Origin: Vibrio sp. 10N.261.45.E2
Lineage (GTDB): Bacteria; Pseudomonadota; Gammaproteobacteria; Enterobacterales; Vibrionaceae
Assembly: GCF_002875705.1 (NCBI RefSeq)
Contig: NZ_MCZZ01000069.1
Coordinates: 26,448 to 90,447, forward strand
Length of the DNA stretch: 64,000 nucleotides
Direction of reading: 5' to 3'
Position numbers and translations under genes: made by a program. Shown one piece after another: positions 49,596 to 59,416 of the stretch. How positions within the stretch are numbered: position 1 is the first letter of the stretch; each line of letters opens with the position of its first letter. The notes under the pieces are model-generated. The model was not told the DNA's origin, made no database searches, and saw only the letters and a list, made by a program, of their open reading frames with translations.

Positions 49596-51514
49596 AAGCT
49601 ATCCATATCCTGTTCCATCTGCTCAAGCTCTTCTTGAGTGGACATCCAATCCATTTCAACTTCTTCTAGTTGTGACTTACTGCTCGCTTGGAGAGCGAGT
49701 ACTTTATTCAGTTTAGCCTTATTTTCAGCTTCATACAGTGAAGTGTCGGATAATTCTTGCTCGGCTTCTTCAAGAGCCTGCGTTAATTTATCCATCTGCT
49801 TTTCAAATTGAGTCAGCTTTTTACGCAGTGGTGCCGTCAGTTTACGAAATTCTGCTTCTTTACGTTTCTGCTCTTTTTTCGCTGCTGCACTGTTGGCGCC
49901 ATCTTTTGCTGGTGCCAATGCTTGTGCTTCTTTGCGCTCAACTTTTTGTTGCTCGGTTAGCCACTTGTAGTAATCGCTTAAGTCACCATCAAACGGTGCT
50001 ACTTGGCGGTCGTGTACTAGGTACAGATCATCTGTGGTTGCACGCAGTAGGTAACGGTCGTGCGATACGATAACCATCGCGCCTTCAAACGTCTGCAAGG
50101 CAAAAGTCAGCGCCTGACGCATGTCGAGATCCAAGTGGTTGGTTGGTTCATCGAGTAGCAACAGGTTTGGTTTTTGCCATACCAATAGCGCCAATACTAA
50201 ACGTGCTTTTTCACCACCAGAGAATGGGGCTACTTTATCGAGCGCTTTTTCACCTTGGAAACCGAAGCTACCTAGGTAATCACGCAGTTGTTGCTCGGTA
50301 TGTTTAGGGGCAATCTGCATCATGTGTTGTAGCGGTGTTTCTTCAGGGTGCAGTGTTTCTAATTGGTGCTGCGCAAAGTAACCAATCTTAACGCCTTGTG
50401 AATAGCTCAGTTCACCACCTTGCTGTTTCAGTTCACCAGAAAGCAGTTTAATTAGTGTTGATTTACCAGCACCATTTCGACCAAGCAGACCAATACGACT
50501 GCCCGGTACTAGGTTCAGGCGAATCTTCTCTAGAATCAGATTGTCATCATAACCTGCAGAGACTTCGTCCATCATCATGATTGGGTTTGGTAGTGCGTCT
50601 GGCTCTCTGAACTCAAAGCTGAATGGGTTATCAAACTGAGCGGGTAGCACTTGTTCCATTTTTTCTAATGCTTTAATACGGCTCTGCGCTTGGCGAGCTT
50701 TTGAAGCTTTATAACGGAAACGGTCAATGTAGCTCTGCATATGAGACATTTGTTTCTGCTGCTTTTGGTACATTGCTTGTTGCAGAATCAGTTTTTGCGC
50801 TCGTTGGGTTTCGAACGATGAGTAGTTACCCGCGTACTCATTGAGCTGTTGATTTTCAACATGTACGATTCGGTTGACGATAGGGTCTAAGAAGTCTCTA
50901 TCGTGCGAGATAAGTACTAGCGTGCCAGAGTAGGTTTGTAACCAACGTTCTAGCCACATTACAGCGTCTAAATCCAAGTGGTTGGTCGGTTCATCGAGTA
51001 GCAGTAGGTCACTACGACATAGTAGGGCTTGCGCTAGGTTCAAACGCATACGCCAACCACCTGAGAATTGAGTCAGGTTCCATGTCATTTGTTCTTGGCT
51101 AAAGCCAAGGCCGTCCAGTAACTCGGCAGCGCGCGCCTTGATGCTGTAACCACCAATGGTTTCAATCTTGCCGTGGATCTCTGCTACCAATGTGCCGTTG
51201 TCGGCTTGTTCAGCTTTCTCTAGTTGGTCTTCAAGGCCGCGGTATTCACGGTCGCCATCAATCACGTATTCAATTGCTGTTCTTTCTAACGCTGGGGTTT
51301 CTTGAGCAACCCAAGCCATTTCCCAGTGAGCGGGTTTACTGAATGAGCCAGCATCAATAGACAGTTCGTCCTTAATTAGGGCGAATAGCGTAGATTTACC
51401 ACAGCCGTTTTTACCAACCAAACCGATCTTGTCGCCAGGGTGAAAAGTCGCAGATGCTTGGTCGAGGAGTGGCTTACCGCCGCGTAGCAATTGAATATCA
51501 GAGAAAGTAATCAT
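49592..51514 (-). CDS. yheS: ABC-F family ribosome-associated ATPase YheS
   Basis: Soluble protein with two ABC domains and no membrane segment, of the Uup/YheS class that acts on the ribosome. It has 640 residues. Walker A GKNGCGKST and GRNGAGKST; signatures FSGGWRMRL and FSGGEKARL; Walker B DEPTNHLDL in both domains, and a C-terminal coiled coil (about 555-635) rich in Glu/Lys/Gln. I chose the ATG at 51514 (MITFSDIQLLRGG); a start at 51595 would add 27 unrelated residues. The divergent gene is kefG. Confidence 0.95.
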   Translation of the reverse strand: MITFSDIQLLRGGKPLLDQASATFHPGDKIGLVGKNGCGKSTLFALIKDELSIDAGSFSKPAHWEMAWVAQETPALERTAIEYVIDGDREYRGLEDQLEKAEQADNGTLVAEIHGKIETIGGYSIKARAAELLDGLGFSQEQMTWNLTQFSGGWRMRLNLAQALLCRSDLLLLDEPTNHLDLDAVMWLERWLQTYSGTLVLISHDRDFLDPIVNRIVHVENQQLNEYAGNYSSFETQRAQKLILQQAMYQKQQKQMSHMQSYIDRFRYKASKARQAQSRIKALEKMEQVLPAQFDNPFSFEFREPDALPNPIMMMDEVSAGYDDNLILEKIRLNLVPGSRIGLLGRNGAGKSTLIKLLSGELKQQGGELSYSQGVKIGYFAQHQLETLHPEETPLQHMMQIAPKHTEQQLRDYLGSFGFQGEKALDKVAPFSGGEKARLVLALLVWQKPNLLLLDEPTNHLDLDMRQALTFALQTFEGAMVIVSHDRYLLRATTDDLYLVHDRQVAPFDGDLSDYYKWLTEQQKVERKEAQALAPAKDGANSAAAKKEQKRKEAEFRKLTAPLRKKLTQFEKQMDKLTQALEEAEQELSDTSLYEAENKAKLNKVLALQASSKSQLEEVEMDWMSTQEELEQMEQDMDSL

Positions 51515-51688
51515 AATTGAAATAGCATAGAAATTTGAGGTGAACAGACGCCTGCATAGTAGGCTGAAACCAGATAAAAGTCGATCACAATGCAATTTGC
51601 GTTATGATGCCAATAACATATTAATAACTTTTGCTTAAATTCTTGTGGCCTTGCCACCGTTTAGCCCTCAAAGGAATGTTTCAAAGGA

Positions 51689-52273
51689 ATGAGTAATACT
51701 CCCTCGACAGACAAAGTCTTGCCAAAGGTGTTGATCATCTATGCGCACCCAGAGCCGCAAACCTCTATTGCTAATCAGATGATGATTAAGAAGGTAGAGT
51801 CGCTCGGTCATGTCAAAATTCATGATCTCTACGCCATCTACCCAGACTTCTTTATCGATGTGCCTTATGAGCATCAATTACTCCTAGAGTACGATGTGAT
51901 TGTGTTCCAGCATCCTCTGTTTATGTATTCCTGTCCTTCATTATTAAAAGAGTGGTTTGATCGCGTGTTAGGCAAGGGTTTTGCGTTTGGTGAGCAAAGT
52001 GCACTTAAAGGTAAACACTGGCGCAGCGTGATCACTACCGGTGGTAAAGAAGAGGCGTTTGGTGCTGCAGGCTATAATAAATATCCATTACAAGAGATCT
52101 TGCAGCCATTCGAGTTAACCGCTTCTTTGTGTCAGATGAACTGGATATCCCCTTTGGTTTTACACTGGGCACGAAATGTTACCGATATGACGCGTTACCA
52201 GCATGCAGAAGAATATCGAAACTGGTTGCGAGCCCCGCTACAAGATATAGGAGCAGATGATGGCTCTGACTAA
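51689..52273 (+). CDS. kefG: Glutathione-regulated K+ efflux ancillary protein KefG
   Basis: Flavodoxin-fold NAD(P)H quinone oxidoreductase-like subunit that enables full activity of KefB. It has 194 residues. The flavin-binding loop YAHPEPQTSIANQ and the segments VFQHPLFMYSCPSLLKEWFDRV and GKHWRSVITTGG are typical of KefF/KefG. It overlaps kefB by 14 bp. Confidence 0.94.
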   Translation: MSNTPSTDKVLPKVLIIYAHPEPQTSIANQMMIKKVESLGHVKIHDLYAIYPDFFIDVPYEHQLLLEYDVIVFQHPLFMYSCPSLLKEWFDRVLGKGFAFGEQSALKGKHWRSVITTGGKEEAFGAAGYNKYPLQEILQPFELTASLCQMNWISPLVLHWARNVTDMTRYQHAEEYRNWLRAPLQDIGADDGSD

Positions 52274-54056
52274 TGATTTTCTACAAAGTAGCGTTATATT
52301 TTTAGCGGCTGCTGTGGTTGCGGTTCCTATCGCACAGCGCGCCGGTTTGGGTTCGGTATTAGGTTACCTTCTGGCTGGTGTTGCTATTGGCCCTTGGGGG
52401 CTTGGCTTAATCAGTGATGTAGAGGCGATACTGCACTTCTCCGAATTTGGGGTGGTACTGCTACTCTTCTTGATTGGTTTAGAGCTTAATCCTAAAAAAC
52501 TGTGGCAGATGCGAGCTCCCATTCTCGGGCTGGGTGGTGCGCAAGTGCTGATCACCACCCTGATTATTACCGCCATCGCCTGTATGTTCGGTTTAACGTG
52601 GCAAACCAGCCTAGTAATAGGTATGGGTTTGGCTTTGTCCTCGACCGCTATCGCTTTACGGGTCATTGAAGAGCGAGAGCTTGGTGGTAAAGAAGCGGGT
52701 CAGTCAGGCTTTGCAGTACTACTTTTCCAAGATATCGCAGTGATACCAATGTTGGCAATGTTGCCTTTGCTTGCGGGCAATACGGGCGGCAGCTGGGCTG
52801 ACATGCTTTGGATGCTGGGTGGCGTGATTGGTCTGCTAGTCGGTGGCCACTTCTTGTTGAGACCGCTATTCCGATACGTAGTCATGAGTGGCGTACGTGA
52901 ATTGTTCACCGTCGCAGCACTGTTATTGGTGATTGGTATTGCTGTGATCATGCAACAGATTGGCTTGTCGATGGCATTGGGTACTTTCCTAGCGGGCGTA
53001 CTTCTGGCTGAGAGTGAATACCGACACGAGCTTGAAATCGCGATTGACCCATTCAAAGGGTTATTGCTTGGTTTGTTCTTTATCTCTGTGGGGATGGCGG
53101 TGAACTTAGGTTTACTAGCAGAAAGCCCATTCGCGATACTGATTGCTGTATTAGCTCTCGTGGTTTTGAAAGGCTTAGTGCTGTATGCGCTAGCTCGTAT
53201 TTTCGGTACTCAGGCTAAAGCGCGTAGCCGCATGGCGATGATTCTTAGCCAAGGTGGTGAATTCGCTTTCGTTATCTTCACGGCGGCAAGTGCGCAAGGC
53301 ATCTTGAGTGGTGAGCAAGTGTCGTTCTTGCTGGTAGTGGTGAGTCTATCTATGGTGACCACACCATTGATGCTTAAGCTGCAAGATCGATTCTTTGCTC
53401 GTCAACTTAACCAAATCAGTGAAAACGCGATGTCTTCGGATGTGGTCGATCGTAGTCCTCGAGTGATCATTGCTGGCTTTGGTCGTTTCGGTCAGATCAT
53501 TGGTCGCTTGATGTATGCCAATAAGATTCGCATCACCGTCCTTGAGAGTGATGCCAGCCAAATCCATATCCTAAGAAAGTTCGGCTACAAAGTGTTTTAC
53601 GGAGACTCGACTCACCTTGAGCTGTTACGCGCAGCCGGTGCTGATAAAGCAGAGGCGATTGTGTTGTGTACCGACTCTCCCGATGAAATCATGAAAACCG
53701 TCGACTTGTGTAAGCAGCACTTTCCACGCTTAAAGATCTTAGCGCGTGCTCGAAGCCGTGTTGAAGCGTATCAATTGCTTAACCACGGTGTGAGTAATTA
53801 CTCTCGTGAAACCTTCCTTGGGGCGCTGGATTTAGGTCGTCAAACATTGACTGAGCTTGGCATGCATCCATACAAAGCGAAGCGAGCAGAAGCACACTTT
53901 AGAAAATTGGATAATGGTATGCTTAAAGAGCTGTTGCCTCAGCATAACGAAGATGCTGAGCTAGCCCAAAGAGCGAAAGAGGCTCGTAAAGAGCTTGAAG
54001 AGATTTTTGGACATGAGATGGAAAACGATCACCAATCTCGAAACTATTGGCAGTAG
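52260..54056 (+). CDS. kefB: Glutathione-regulated potassium efflux antiporter KefB
   Basis: CPA2-family K+/H+ antiporter in the inner membrane, gated by glutathione adducts through a cytosolic RCK domain; it protects against electrophiles. It has 598 residues: about twelve membrane helices (to about 375), then a TrkA-N/RCK domain with GFGRFGQIIGRLM near 405. Of two adjacent ATGs (52257/52260) the second is 6 nt from AGGAG. Confidence 0.95.
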   Translation: MALTNDFLQSSVIFLAAAVVAVPIAQRAGLGSVLGYLLAGVAIGPWGLGLISDVEAILHFSEFGVVLLLFLIGLELNPKKLWQMRAPILGLGGAQVLITTLIITAIACMFGLTWQTSLVIGMGLALSSTAIALRVIEERELGGKEAGQSGFAVLLFQDIAVIPMLAMLPLLAGNTGGSWADMLWMLGGVIGLLVGGHFLLRPLFRYVVMSGVRELFTVAALLLVIGIAVIMQQIGLSMALGTFLAGVLLAESEYRHELEIAIDPFKGLLLGLFFISVGMAVNLGLLAESPFAILIAVLALVVLKGLVLYALARIFGTQAKARSRMAMILSQGGEFAFVIFTAASAQGILSGEQVSFLLVVVSLSMVTTPLMLKLQDRFFARQLNQISENAMSSDVVDRSPRVIIAGFGRFGQIIGRLMYANKIRITVLESDASQIHILRKFGYKVFYGDSTHLELLRAAGADKAEAIVLCTDSPDEIMKTVDLCKQHFPRLKILARARSRVEAYQLLNHGVSNYSRETFLGALDLGRQTLTELGMHPYKAKRAEAHFRKLDNGMLKELLPQHNEDAELAQRAKEARKELEEIFGHEMENDHQSRNYWQ

Positions 54057-54205
54057 CTTGAACTGTTAACTAACGCTTGAGCTTAGGAATAGAGCTTGGG
54101 CATAGCGACTATAGAACCAATCTAATAATAAACGCGGTCTCAGCTTAGCTTGTAAATAAAGTGAGTGGGAAGAACTGCGAATCCAGAGTAGTAAAGGATA
54201 TCAAC

Positions 54206-54406
54206 GTGAAACAGAAAAAACGCTTTATCGCAGGGGCAAGCTGCCCAAGTTGCAACACTCAAGACACACTCCGTTGGTGGATTGAAAACAATATCGAGCT
54301 GGTGGAATGTGTCGATTGTGACTTCACAGAACAGCGTAAACCGAAAACTGTAGAGAAATCTGAACACGCGAATCAAGAAATGATCGGTATTTTTAAGCCT
54401 GAATGA
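54206..54406 (+). CDS. yheV: YheV family putative metal-binding protein
   Basis: 66-residue protein of unknown function with two CxxC pairs (CPSC in GASCPSCNTQD, and CVDC in VECVDCDF), a zinc-ribbon pattern. I chose GTG at 54206: AAGGA lies 7 nt upstream and the length then equals that of E. coli YheV. A longer frame from GTG at 54161 would add 15 residues. It lies between kefB and slyD, as in E. coli. Confidence 0.88.
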   Translation: MKQKKRFIAGASCPSCNTQDTLRWWIENNIELVECVDCDFTEQRKPKTVEKSEHANQEMIGIFKPE

Positions 54407-54454
54407 TTGAGTTTCGTTAATTGATCCCCATAATATCCGGGTACAGAATTTTTC

Positions 54455-54478
54455 CTAAGCTCAACTGTTCGAGCTTAG
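54455..54478 (+). other. Hairpin in the slyD leader
   Basis: CTAAGCTC (54455-54462) and GAGCTTAG (54471-54478) form a perfect 8-bp stem around AACTGTTC, 22 nt before the slyD start and just ahead of its ribosome site. No T run follows. Confidence 0.55.
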
Positions 54479-54500
54479 TCCAAACCTCCTTGGAGCTCTC

Positions 54501-55091
54501 ATGAAAATTGAAAAGAACGTAGTAGTTAGTGTTGCATATCAAGTGAAACTTGAAGATGGCGTAGTAGTTGACCAATCAACTGCAGAAGCTCCACTAGATT
54601 ACCTTCACGGTCACAACAACCTAATTACAGGTCTTGAAAAAGAGCTTGAAGGCAAAGTAGCTGGCGACAAGTTCTCTGCAACTGTTACTCCAGAAGACGC
54701 TTACGGCGAGCACAACGACGCACTAGTTCAACGCGTTCCTGCTGACGTATTCCAAGGTGTTGAGCAAATCGAAGTTGGCATGCGTTTCCTAGCGGATACT
54801 GACCAAGGTCCAATCCCTGTAGAAGTTACTGAAGTTGATGGCGACGAAGTTGTTGTTGATGGTAACCACATGCTAGCTGGCCAAACTCTAACGTTTGACG
54901 TTGAAGTTGTAGCGGTTCGTGAAGCGACTGAAGAAGAAGTTCAACACGGTCACGTACACCAAGAAGGCGGCTGTGGTGGCCACGGTCACGATCATGACCA
55001 CGAAGGCGGTTGCTGTGGTGGCGAAGGCCATGACCACGGTGAAGAGAAAAAAGACGGCTGCTGCGGCGGCGGTAGCTGTGGTTCTCACTAA
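54501..55091 (+). CDS. slyD: FKBP-type peptidyl-prolyl isomerase / nickel chaperone SlyD
   Basis: Folding catalyst and metallochaperone. It has 196 residues. The FKBP core (1-70) is interrupted by the IF chaperone domain (about 75-120), both typical. The tail from about 150 is extremely rich in His, Cys, Gly and Asp (HGHDHDHE, GGCCGG, DGCCGGG), which binds nickel and zinc. TTGGAG precedes the ATG. Confidence 0.96.
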   Translation: MKIEKNVVVSVAYQVKLEDGVVVDQSTAEAPLDYLHGHNNLITGLEKELEGKVAGDKFSATVTPEDAYGEHNDALVQRVPADVFQGVEQIEVGMRFLADTDQGPIPVEVTEVDGDEVVVDGNHMLAGQTLTFDVEVVAVREATEEEVQHGHVHQEGGCGGHGHDHDHEGGCCGGEGHDHGEEKKDGCCGGGSCGSH

Positions 55092-55124
55092 TACCGAATT
55101 AACGGTTTAGATTTAGAATCTTGA

Positions 55125-55150
55125 AAGCCTCCCTTGTGGAGGCTTTTTTC
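55125..55150 (+). terminator. Rho-independent terminator of slyD
   Basis: AAAGCCTCC pairs with GGAGGCTTT around CTTGT, followed by a T run. Confidence 0.85.
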
Positions 55151-55293
55151 GTATTAGCGCCGCGCTTTTTGACCTAGCTTTTTATCTACTAACCAAGCGT
55201 TCGTAAAAAGTTTGGTTTTCGCTATCAGACATCGAACCGTGGATGTGATATTGATAGCACAACATTACAAGACGACATCAGTGGAGAGTTCGC

Positions 55294-56259
55294 ATGTCAC
55301 AGCCTTTTTCAATTGCCATTCATGGTGGTGCAGGAACCATCTTGCGAGAGCAAATGAGCGATGAATTAAAAACGGGTATTACCGAGGCTTTGGAAAAGTC
55401 GGTTTTGGCTGGCTATCAAGTATTGCAAGCGGGTGGTGATGCGCTGGATGCCGTGGTTGCATCAGTCAAGGTGATGGAAGACAGCCCGCATTTTAATGCA
55501 GGTAAAGGCTCGGTTTTAACTCACGATGAATTTGTTGAGATGGATGCCTCTGTGATGCATGGACGTGAAATGGATGCAGGGGCAATTGCAGGGGTTCGTC
55601 ATATCAAAAACCCGATTGAGCTCGCGCGTGATGTAATGCTGAAAAGCGACCACGTACTGCTGATAGGTGAAGGCGCCGAGAAGTTTGCGTTTGAGCACGA
55701 CTACACCTTTACCGAGCAAGACTACTTCTTTACTGAGCGCCGTTACGAACAGCTTCAATCGATGAAAGAGAAAGGCATCTTTACCTTGTCTGAAGCGAAA
55801 TACGATGAACAGCAAGCCCAGATATACCCTGACGACAAAAAGTACGGCACGGTTGGTGCAGTAGCATTAGACCAAGCAGGTAATTTAGCCGCCGCAACCA
55901 GTACCGGTGGCGTGACCAACAAGAAGTACGGCCGTGTCGGTGATTCTCCAATTATTGGCGCTGGTACTATTGCCGAGAATGGTAACGTTGCCGTTTCAAC
56001 AACGGGGATGGGCGAGTTCTTCCTGCGTAAAATGGTCGCAGGTGATGTGGCAGCCCGAATGCGTTATCTGAAAGAGGATGTGCACACAGCTTGTGAAACG
56101 ATCATTCAAGGTGAATTGAAAACCATGGGCGGAGAAGGCGGCTTGATCGCTATTGATGGTCAAGGCGATATTCATTTTGGAATGAACAGTTCGGGGATGT
56201 ATCGTGCAAGTGTTGATACTGAAGGTCGTGTTGAAGTGAAGATTTATGCTGATGATTAA
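55294..56259 (+). CDS. Isoaspartyl peptidase / type III L-asparaginase (IaaA-like)
   Basis: Ntn hydrolase that cleaves beta-aspartyl peptides and some asparagine. It has 321 residues. The autocleaved nucleophile is T186 in KKYGTVGAVALD; the glycine-rich substrate loop AIHGGAGT and TSTGGVTNKKYGRVGD are intact. No signal peptide. AGTGGAGAG precedes the ATG. A single-gene unit with its own downstream hairpin. Confidence 0.93.
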   Translation: MSQPFSIAIHGGAGTILREQMSDELKTGITEALEKSVLAGYQVLQAGGDALDAVVASVKVMEDSPHFNAGKGSVLTHDEFVEMDASVMHGREMDAGAIAGVRHIKNPIELARDVMLKSDHVLLIGEGAEKFAFEHDYTFTEQDYFFTERRYEQLQSMKEKGIFTLSEAKYDEQQAQIYPDDKKYGTVGAVALDQAGNLAAATSTGGVTNKKYGRVGDSPIIGAGTIAENGNVAVSTTGMGEFFLRKMVAGDVAARMRYLKEDVHTACETIIQGELKTMGGEGGLIAIDGQGDIHFGMNSSGMYRASVDTEGRVEVKIYADD

Positions 56260-56286
56260 GTTTGTATCGGCTTAAATAAATAATCA

Positions 56287-56315
56287 AAAGGGCGGCAGAT
56301 AATATCTGTCGCCCT
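56287..56315. terminator. Bidirectional terminator between isoaspartyl peptidase and slyX
   Basis: AAGGGCGGCAGAT pairs with ATCTGTCGCCCTT (13 bp with one G-T pair) around AAT, with short T-rich tails on either strand. It ends both converging transcripts. Confidence 0.8.
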
Positions 56316-56366
56316 TCGCTTTTCAGTCATGATAAATGAGCAATATCTAGCCCATTTGAATCGAAC

Positions 56367-56594
56367 TTAATAGTGTGGAGGTGGCGTCTCTTCTGATGCG
56401 TCTGCTAGGTTAGAGCCATCCATATTTTTCACTTTGCCAACCACGAACTTCATCTGGTCTTGCATTCTCGTGATCAACATTTGTTGTTGGCTAAGCGCCT
56501 CATTGAGTTCTTCAATGGTCTGTTCTTGGAAAGCTAACTGACACTCAAGGTCATTCACGCGGCTTTCTAGTTGTTCAACTCGCTTTTCTGTCAT
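56367..56594 (-). CDS. slyX: SlyX family coiled-coil protein
   Basis: Small protein of unknown role. It has 75 residues, nearly all a single coiled coil (about 2-52; MTEKRVEQLESRVNDLE) followed by a Pro-rich end PPPHY that is typical of SlyX. The ATG at 56594 gives the family length. It follows the WD40 lipoprotein gene with 5 bp between, so they form one unit. Confidence 0.88.
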   Translation of the reverse strand: MTEKRVEQLESRVNDLECQLAFQEQTIEELNEALSQQQMLITRMQDQMKFVVGKVKNMDGSNLADASEETPPPHY

Positions 56595-56599
56595 CGTTC

Positions 56600-57577
56600 T
56601 TAATCCACATTCCAAGCTTGGGCTATGCCCGCAGAGGTGCCCGATATCACACGGTTCTTATCATCAAAGGCTGCATCATACACTACCGCACGAGGAGGGC
56701 GAGCATCTTTTAGTGGCTCAGCATCGTGGCGAGAAATTCGTTTGCCATCTTGAGTATTCCACACACTCACTTGGCTGGATGGCGTGCCCGTCACCAACAT
56801 ACTGCCGTCATCAGAAAAACGAGCACTCGAGAAAATCAATTGTCGAGACCAGCTTTGTAGTTGTGCCTGAGGCTCACCTGTTTCAAGATCCCAAATCATC
56901 GCTTGATTGCCGCCATCAGAAGTAAAAGCTAGCTCGCCATCGCGTTGTAGCGCGACTCGTACTACTCTTTGTTCATGCTCAAAGGTGCGCAATACCAAGC
57001 CCGACTCGGTATCCCAAAGGTAGGCTTTGTAGTCGTTTCCACCCGATAAGGCGTAGCGCCCATTGGATGAAAGGGACACGGAATTCACTTTTTCTCGGTG
57101 AGCGAGGAACTCCAGACGGCGTCCGGTGACTAAGTCCACATAGATGGCTTTGCCATTAGAAAGGCCAAGCAGTACTTTTTCACCATTGCTAGAGATATCG
57201 ACATCGCGAATCAAGCCGTCGGAGATAGACCATAACCCTTGTGCTTGAGTCCAAGATAAGTCCCAAACGGCGAAGTTCATTTGGCTCGCGGTAATGGCAA
57301 AACGGCCATTGTCCGAGATACGGATACGCGATACTTGGTTTTCTAATTGATCTTGTGGGCCAAGCTGAGCCAACTCTTGGTTTTCGGCGAGGTCCCAAAG
57401 GAGCAGTTGTTTTTGCTGAGAGTACAGCAGGGCGAAGCGTCCATCTCTGCTGAGTGCAAAGCTGGTGGCACCATTGGGTTCAATTTCCCAACGCTGCTCA
57501 TCATCTTGGAAGAAAAAACATCCATTTAACAAGGTGATGACAATTGTACATAGCAATGAGTGGAAAAATATTCGCAT
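56600..57577 (-). CDS. WD40-repeat lipoprotein of unknown function
   Basis: 325-residue protein. A signal peptide ends in the lipobox LLNGC (about 16-20), so it is probably lipid-anchored. After that come about six to seven WD-type beta-propeller blades, seen as repeated RDGRFAL or SNGRYAL motifs ending in WDL, WDT or WN (for example LLLWDLAE, AYLWDTES, MIWDLET, SVWNTQD). No enzymatic motif was found, so a protein-docking role is likely. It is divergent from fkpA and co-directional with slyX. Start: GTG at 57580 or ATG at 57577. Confidence 0.82.
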   Translation of the reverse strand: MRIFFHSLLCTIVITLLNGCFFFQDDEQRWEIEPNGATSFALSRDGRFALLYSQQKQLLLWDLAENQELAQLGPQDQLENQVSRIRISDNGRFAITASQMNFAVWDLSWTQAQGLWSISDGLIRDVDISSNGEKVLLGLSNGKAIYVDLVTGRRLEFLAHREKVNSVSLSSNGRYALSGGNDYKAYLWDTESGLVLRTFEHEQRVVRVALQRDGELAFTSDGGNQAMIWDLETGEPQAQLQSWSRQLIFSSARFSDDGSMLVTGTPSSQVSVWNTQDGKRISRHDAEPLKDARPPRAVVYDAAFDDKNRVISGTSAGIAQAWNVD

Positions 57578-57708
57578 CACATCTAATAATCCGGTTTGTG
57601 TCGAAAGACATATGACTAGTATATTGTTATAACTAACGTATTCACACCAATCTAATCATTAGATTTGTGCACAATAACCAATGGCTTGGCCATTAATTGG
57701 AGAATTCA

Positions 57709-58485
57709 ATGAAATCAGTTTTAAAAGTATCACTGCTTGCCGCAACGGTTATGCTAGCAGTTGGTTGTCAGAAAGAAGAACCAAAGGCAGAAGCTCCACA
57801 GGTTGAAGAAGTTAAAGTTGAAGCAGTAAACTTTAAAACAGAAGATGACAAAGCGGCTTACGCAATTGGTGTATCTTTCGCGAACTACCTAAGCACAAGC
57901 ATTGATAAGCCAAGTGAGCTAGGTATTAACCTAGACAAAGACATGGTTCTTCAAGGTATCGAAGACGTATTCGCGGAGAAAACAGCACTGAACGAAGAAG
58001 AAACTCGTGCAGCTCTTGAAGCTCTAGACAAGCGTGTTGCAGAAACGATGCAAGCACAAGCGGCTGAAAAATCAGCAGCAGTGAAAAAAGCGGGTGATGA
58101 CTTCCGCGCTGAGTTCGCTAAAACTGAAGGCGTAAAACAGACTGAATCTGGTCTACTTTACCAAGTAATGACAGCTGGTGAAGGCGCGTCTCCAAAAGAC
58201 ACTGATACCGTTCAAGTACACTACAAAGGCACGCTAACAGACGGCACTCAGTTCGATAGCTCTTACGATCGTGGCGAACCAGCAACATTCCCACTAAACC
58301 GCGTAATCCCAGGCTGGACTGAAGGCGTACAACTGATGCAAGTTGGTTCTAAGTACAAGTTCGTAATCCCGCCAGAGCTAGCATACGGTGAGCAAGACAC
58401 ACCGACTATTCCAGCTAACTCAACGCTAGTATTCGAAGTAGAACTACTAAACATCGATAACGCTGAAGCTGCACCTGCACAGTAA
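57709..58485 (+). CDS. fkpA: FKBP-type peptidyl-prolyl isomerase FkpA (lipoprotein)
   Basis: Periplasmic folding catalyst and chaperone. It has 258 residues. It has a lipobox LAVGC, unlike the soluble enterobacterial FkpA. An N-terminal dimerisation domain (about 45-140) precedes the FKBP domain with [34 protein letters not shown] and PPELAYG. The ATG at 57709 has GGAGA upstream. Terminator follows. Divergent from the WD40 gene. Confidence 0.94.
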   Translation: MKSVLKVSLLAATVMLAVGCQKEEPKAEAPQVEEVKVEAVNFKTEDDKAAYAIGVSFANYLSTSIDKPSELGINLDKDMVLQGIEDVFAEKTALNEEETRAALEALDKRVAETMQAQAAEKSAAVKKAGDDFRAEFAKTEGVKQTESGLLYQVMTAGEGASPKDTDTVQVHYKGTLTDGTQFDSSYDRGEPATFPLNRVIPGWTEGVQLMQVGSKYKFVIPPELAYGEQDTPTIPANSTLVFEVELLNIDNAEAAPAQ

Positions 58486-58525
58486 TATTGGTTAAAAGCC
58501 TCGTACTAAAATACGTTGATTGAAT

Positions 58526-58557
58526 AAAAAGCCTAACTTTGAGTTAGGCTTTTTTTA
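58526..58557 (+). terminator. Rho-independent terminator of fkpA
   Basis: AAAAAGCCTAAC pairs with GTTAGGCTTTTT around TTTGA, followed by T2 more. Confidence 0.9.
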
Positions 58558-58690
58558 TGATTTGAAGATGAGTATTTGATTTTTAAACTTGTTCTAAATC
58601 ACTAGTTGCAATGTTAGCTAGGTGTGCAATTAAAATTTTCTGATAAACTTACATAAATTTGTTGATTTTTCACACGAAGGTAAGGAATAA

Positions 58691-59416
58691 GTGACTACTA
58701 CAGAAACAGTCAATGCAGATGTGTTACTTGAAATGGAATCAGTCCACGTTATGCCATTCAGTGAACACGATAAAATCATTCTAAGATCTTATGAGGCTGT
58801 TGTTGACGGCATCGCGAGTCTTATTGGTCCGTTTTGTGAAATCGTTTTGCACTCTTTAGAAGACCTCAATACTTCTGCGATTAAAATTGCCAACGGCGAA
58901 AATACAGGTCGTCAGGTTGGTTCGCCGATCACCGATCTTGCATTGAAGATGCTAAAAGATATTGAAGGTTCTAAGCGCAACTTCTCACGTTCATACTTCA
59001 CACGCGCAAAAGGCGGAGTATTGATGAAGTCGATCACGGTTGCTATCCGCAACGGTGAAGACCGAGTGATTGGCCTGCTGTGTATTAACGTCAACCTAGA
59101 CGCACCATTCTCACAGGTGCTGCAATCGTTCATGCCTACGCAAGACGCAGACGAAGCCGCATCATCGGTTAACTTCGCTAGTGATGTTGAAGAGCTTGTC
59201 GATCAAACGGTTGAGCGCACCATTGAAGAAATCAATGCGGACAAGTCAGTATCGAACAACACCAAGAATCGTCAGATCGTGATGGAGCTTTACGACAAAG
59301 GTATTTTCGATATTAAAGACGCGATTAACCGTGTTGCCGAGCGACTGAACATCTCTAAGCATACTGTGTACCTATACATCCGCCAACGTAAAACAGAGGA
59401 TGAAGAGGGTTGTTAA
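58691..59416 (+). CDS. YheO family transcriptional regulator
   Basis: 241 residues. An N-terminal PAS-like/YheO domain (about 25-130) and a C-terminal helix-turn-helix ([19 protein letters not shown]). Probably a small-molecule-responsive regulator; signal unknown. Start is GTG at 58691 preceded by AAGGAATAA. It overlaps tusD by 7 bp, so its expression is tied to the sulfur-relay genes. In E. coli the same gene order yheO-tusDCB occurs. Confidence 0.9.
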   Translation: MTTTETVNADVLLEMESVHVMPFSEHDKIILRSYEAVVDGIASLIGPFCEIVLHSLEDLNTSAIKIANGENTGRQVGSPITDLALKMLKDIEGSKRNFSRSYFTRAKGGVLMKSITVAIRNGEDRVIGLLCINVNLDAPFSQVLQSFMPTQDADEAASSVNFASDVEELVDQTVERTIEEINADKSVSNNTKNRQIVMELYDKGIFDIKDAINRVAERLNISKHTVYLYIRQRKTEDEEGC

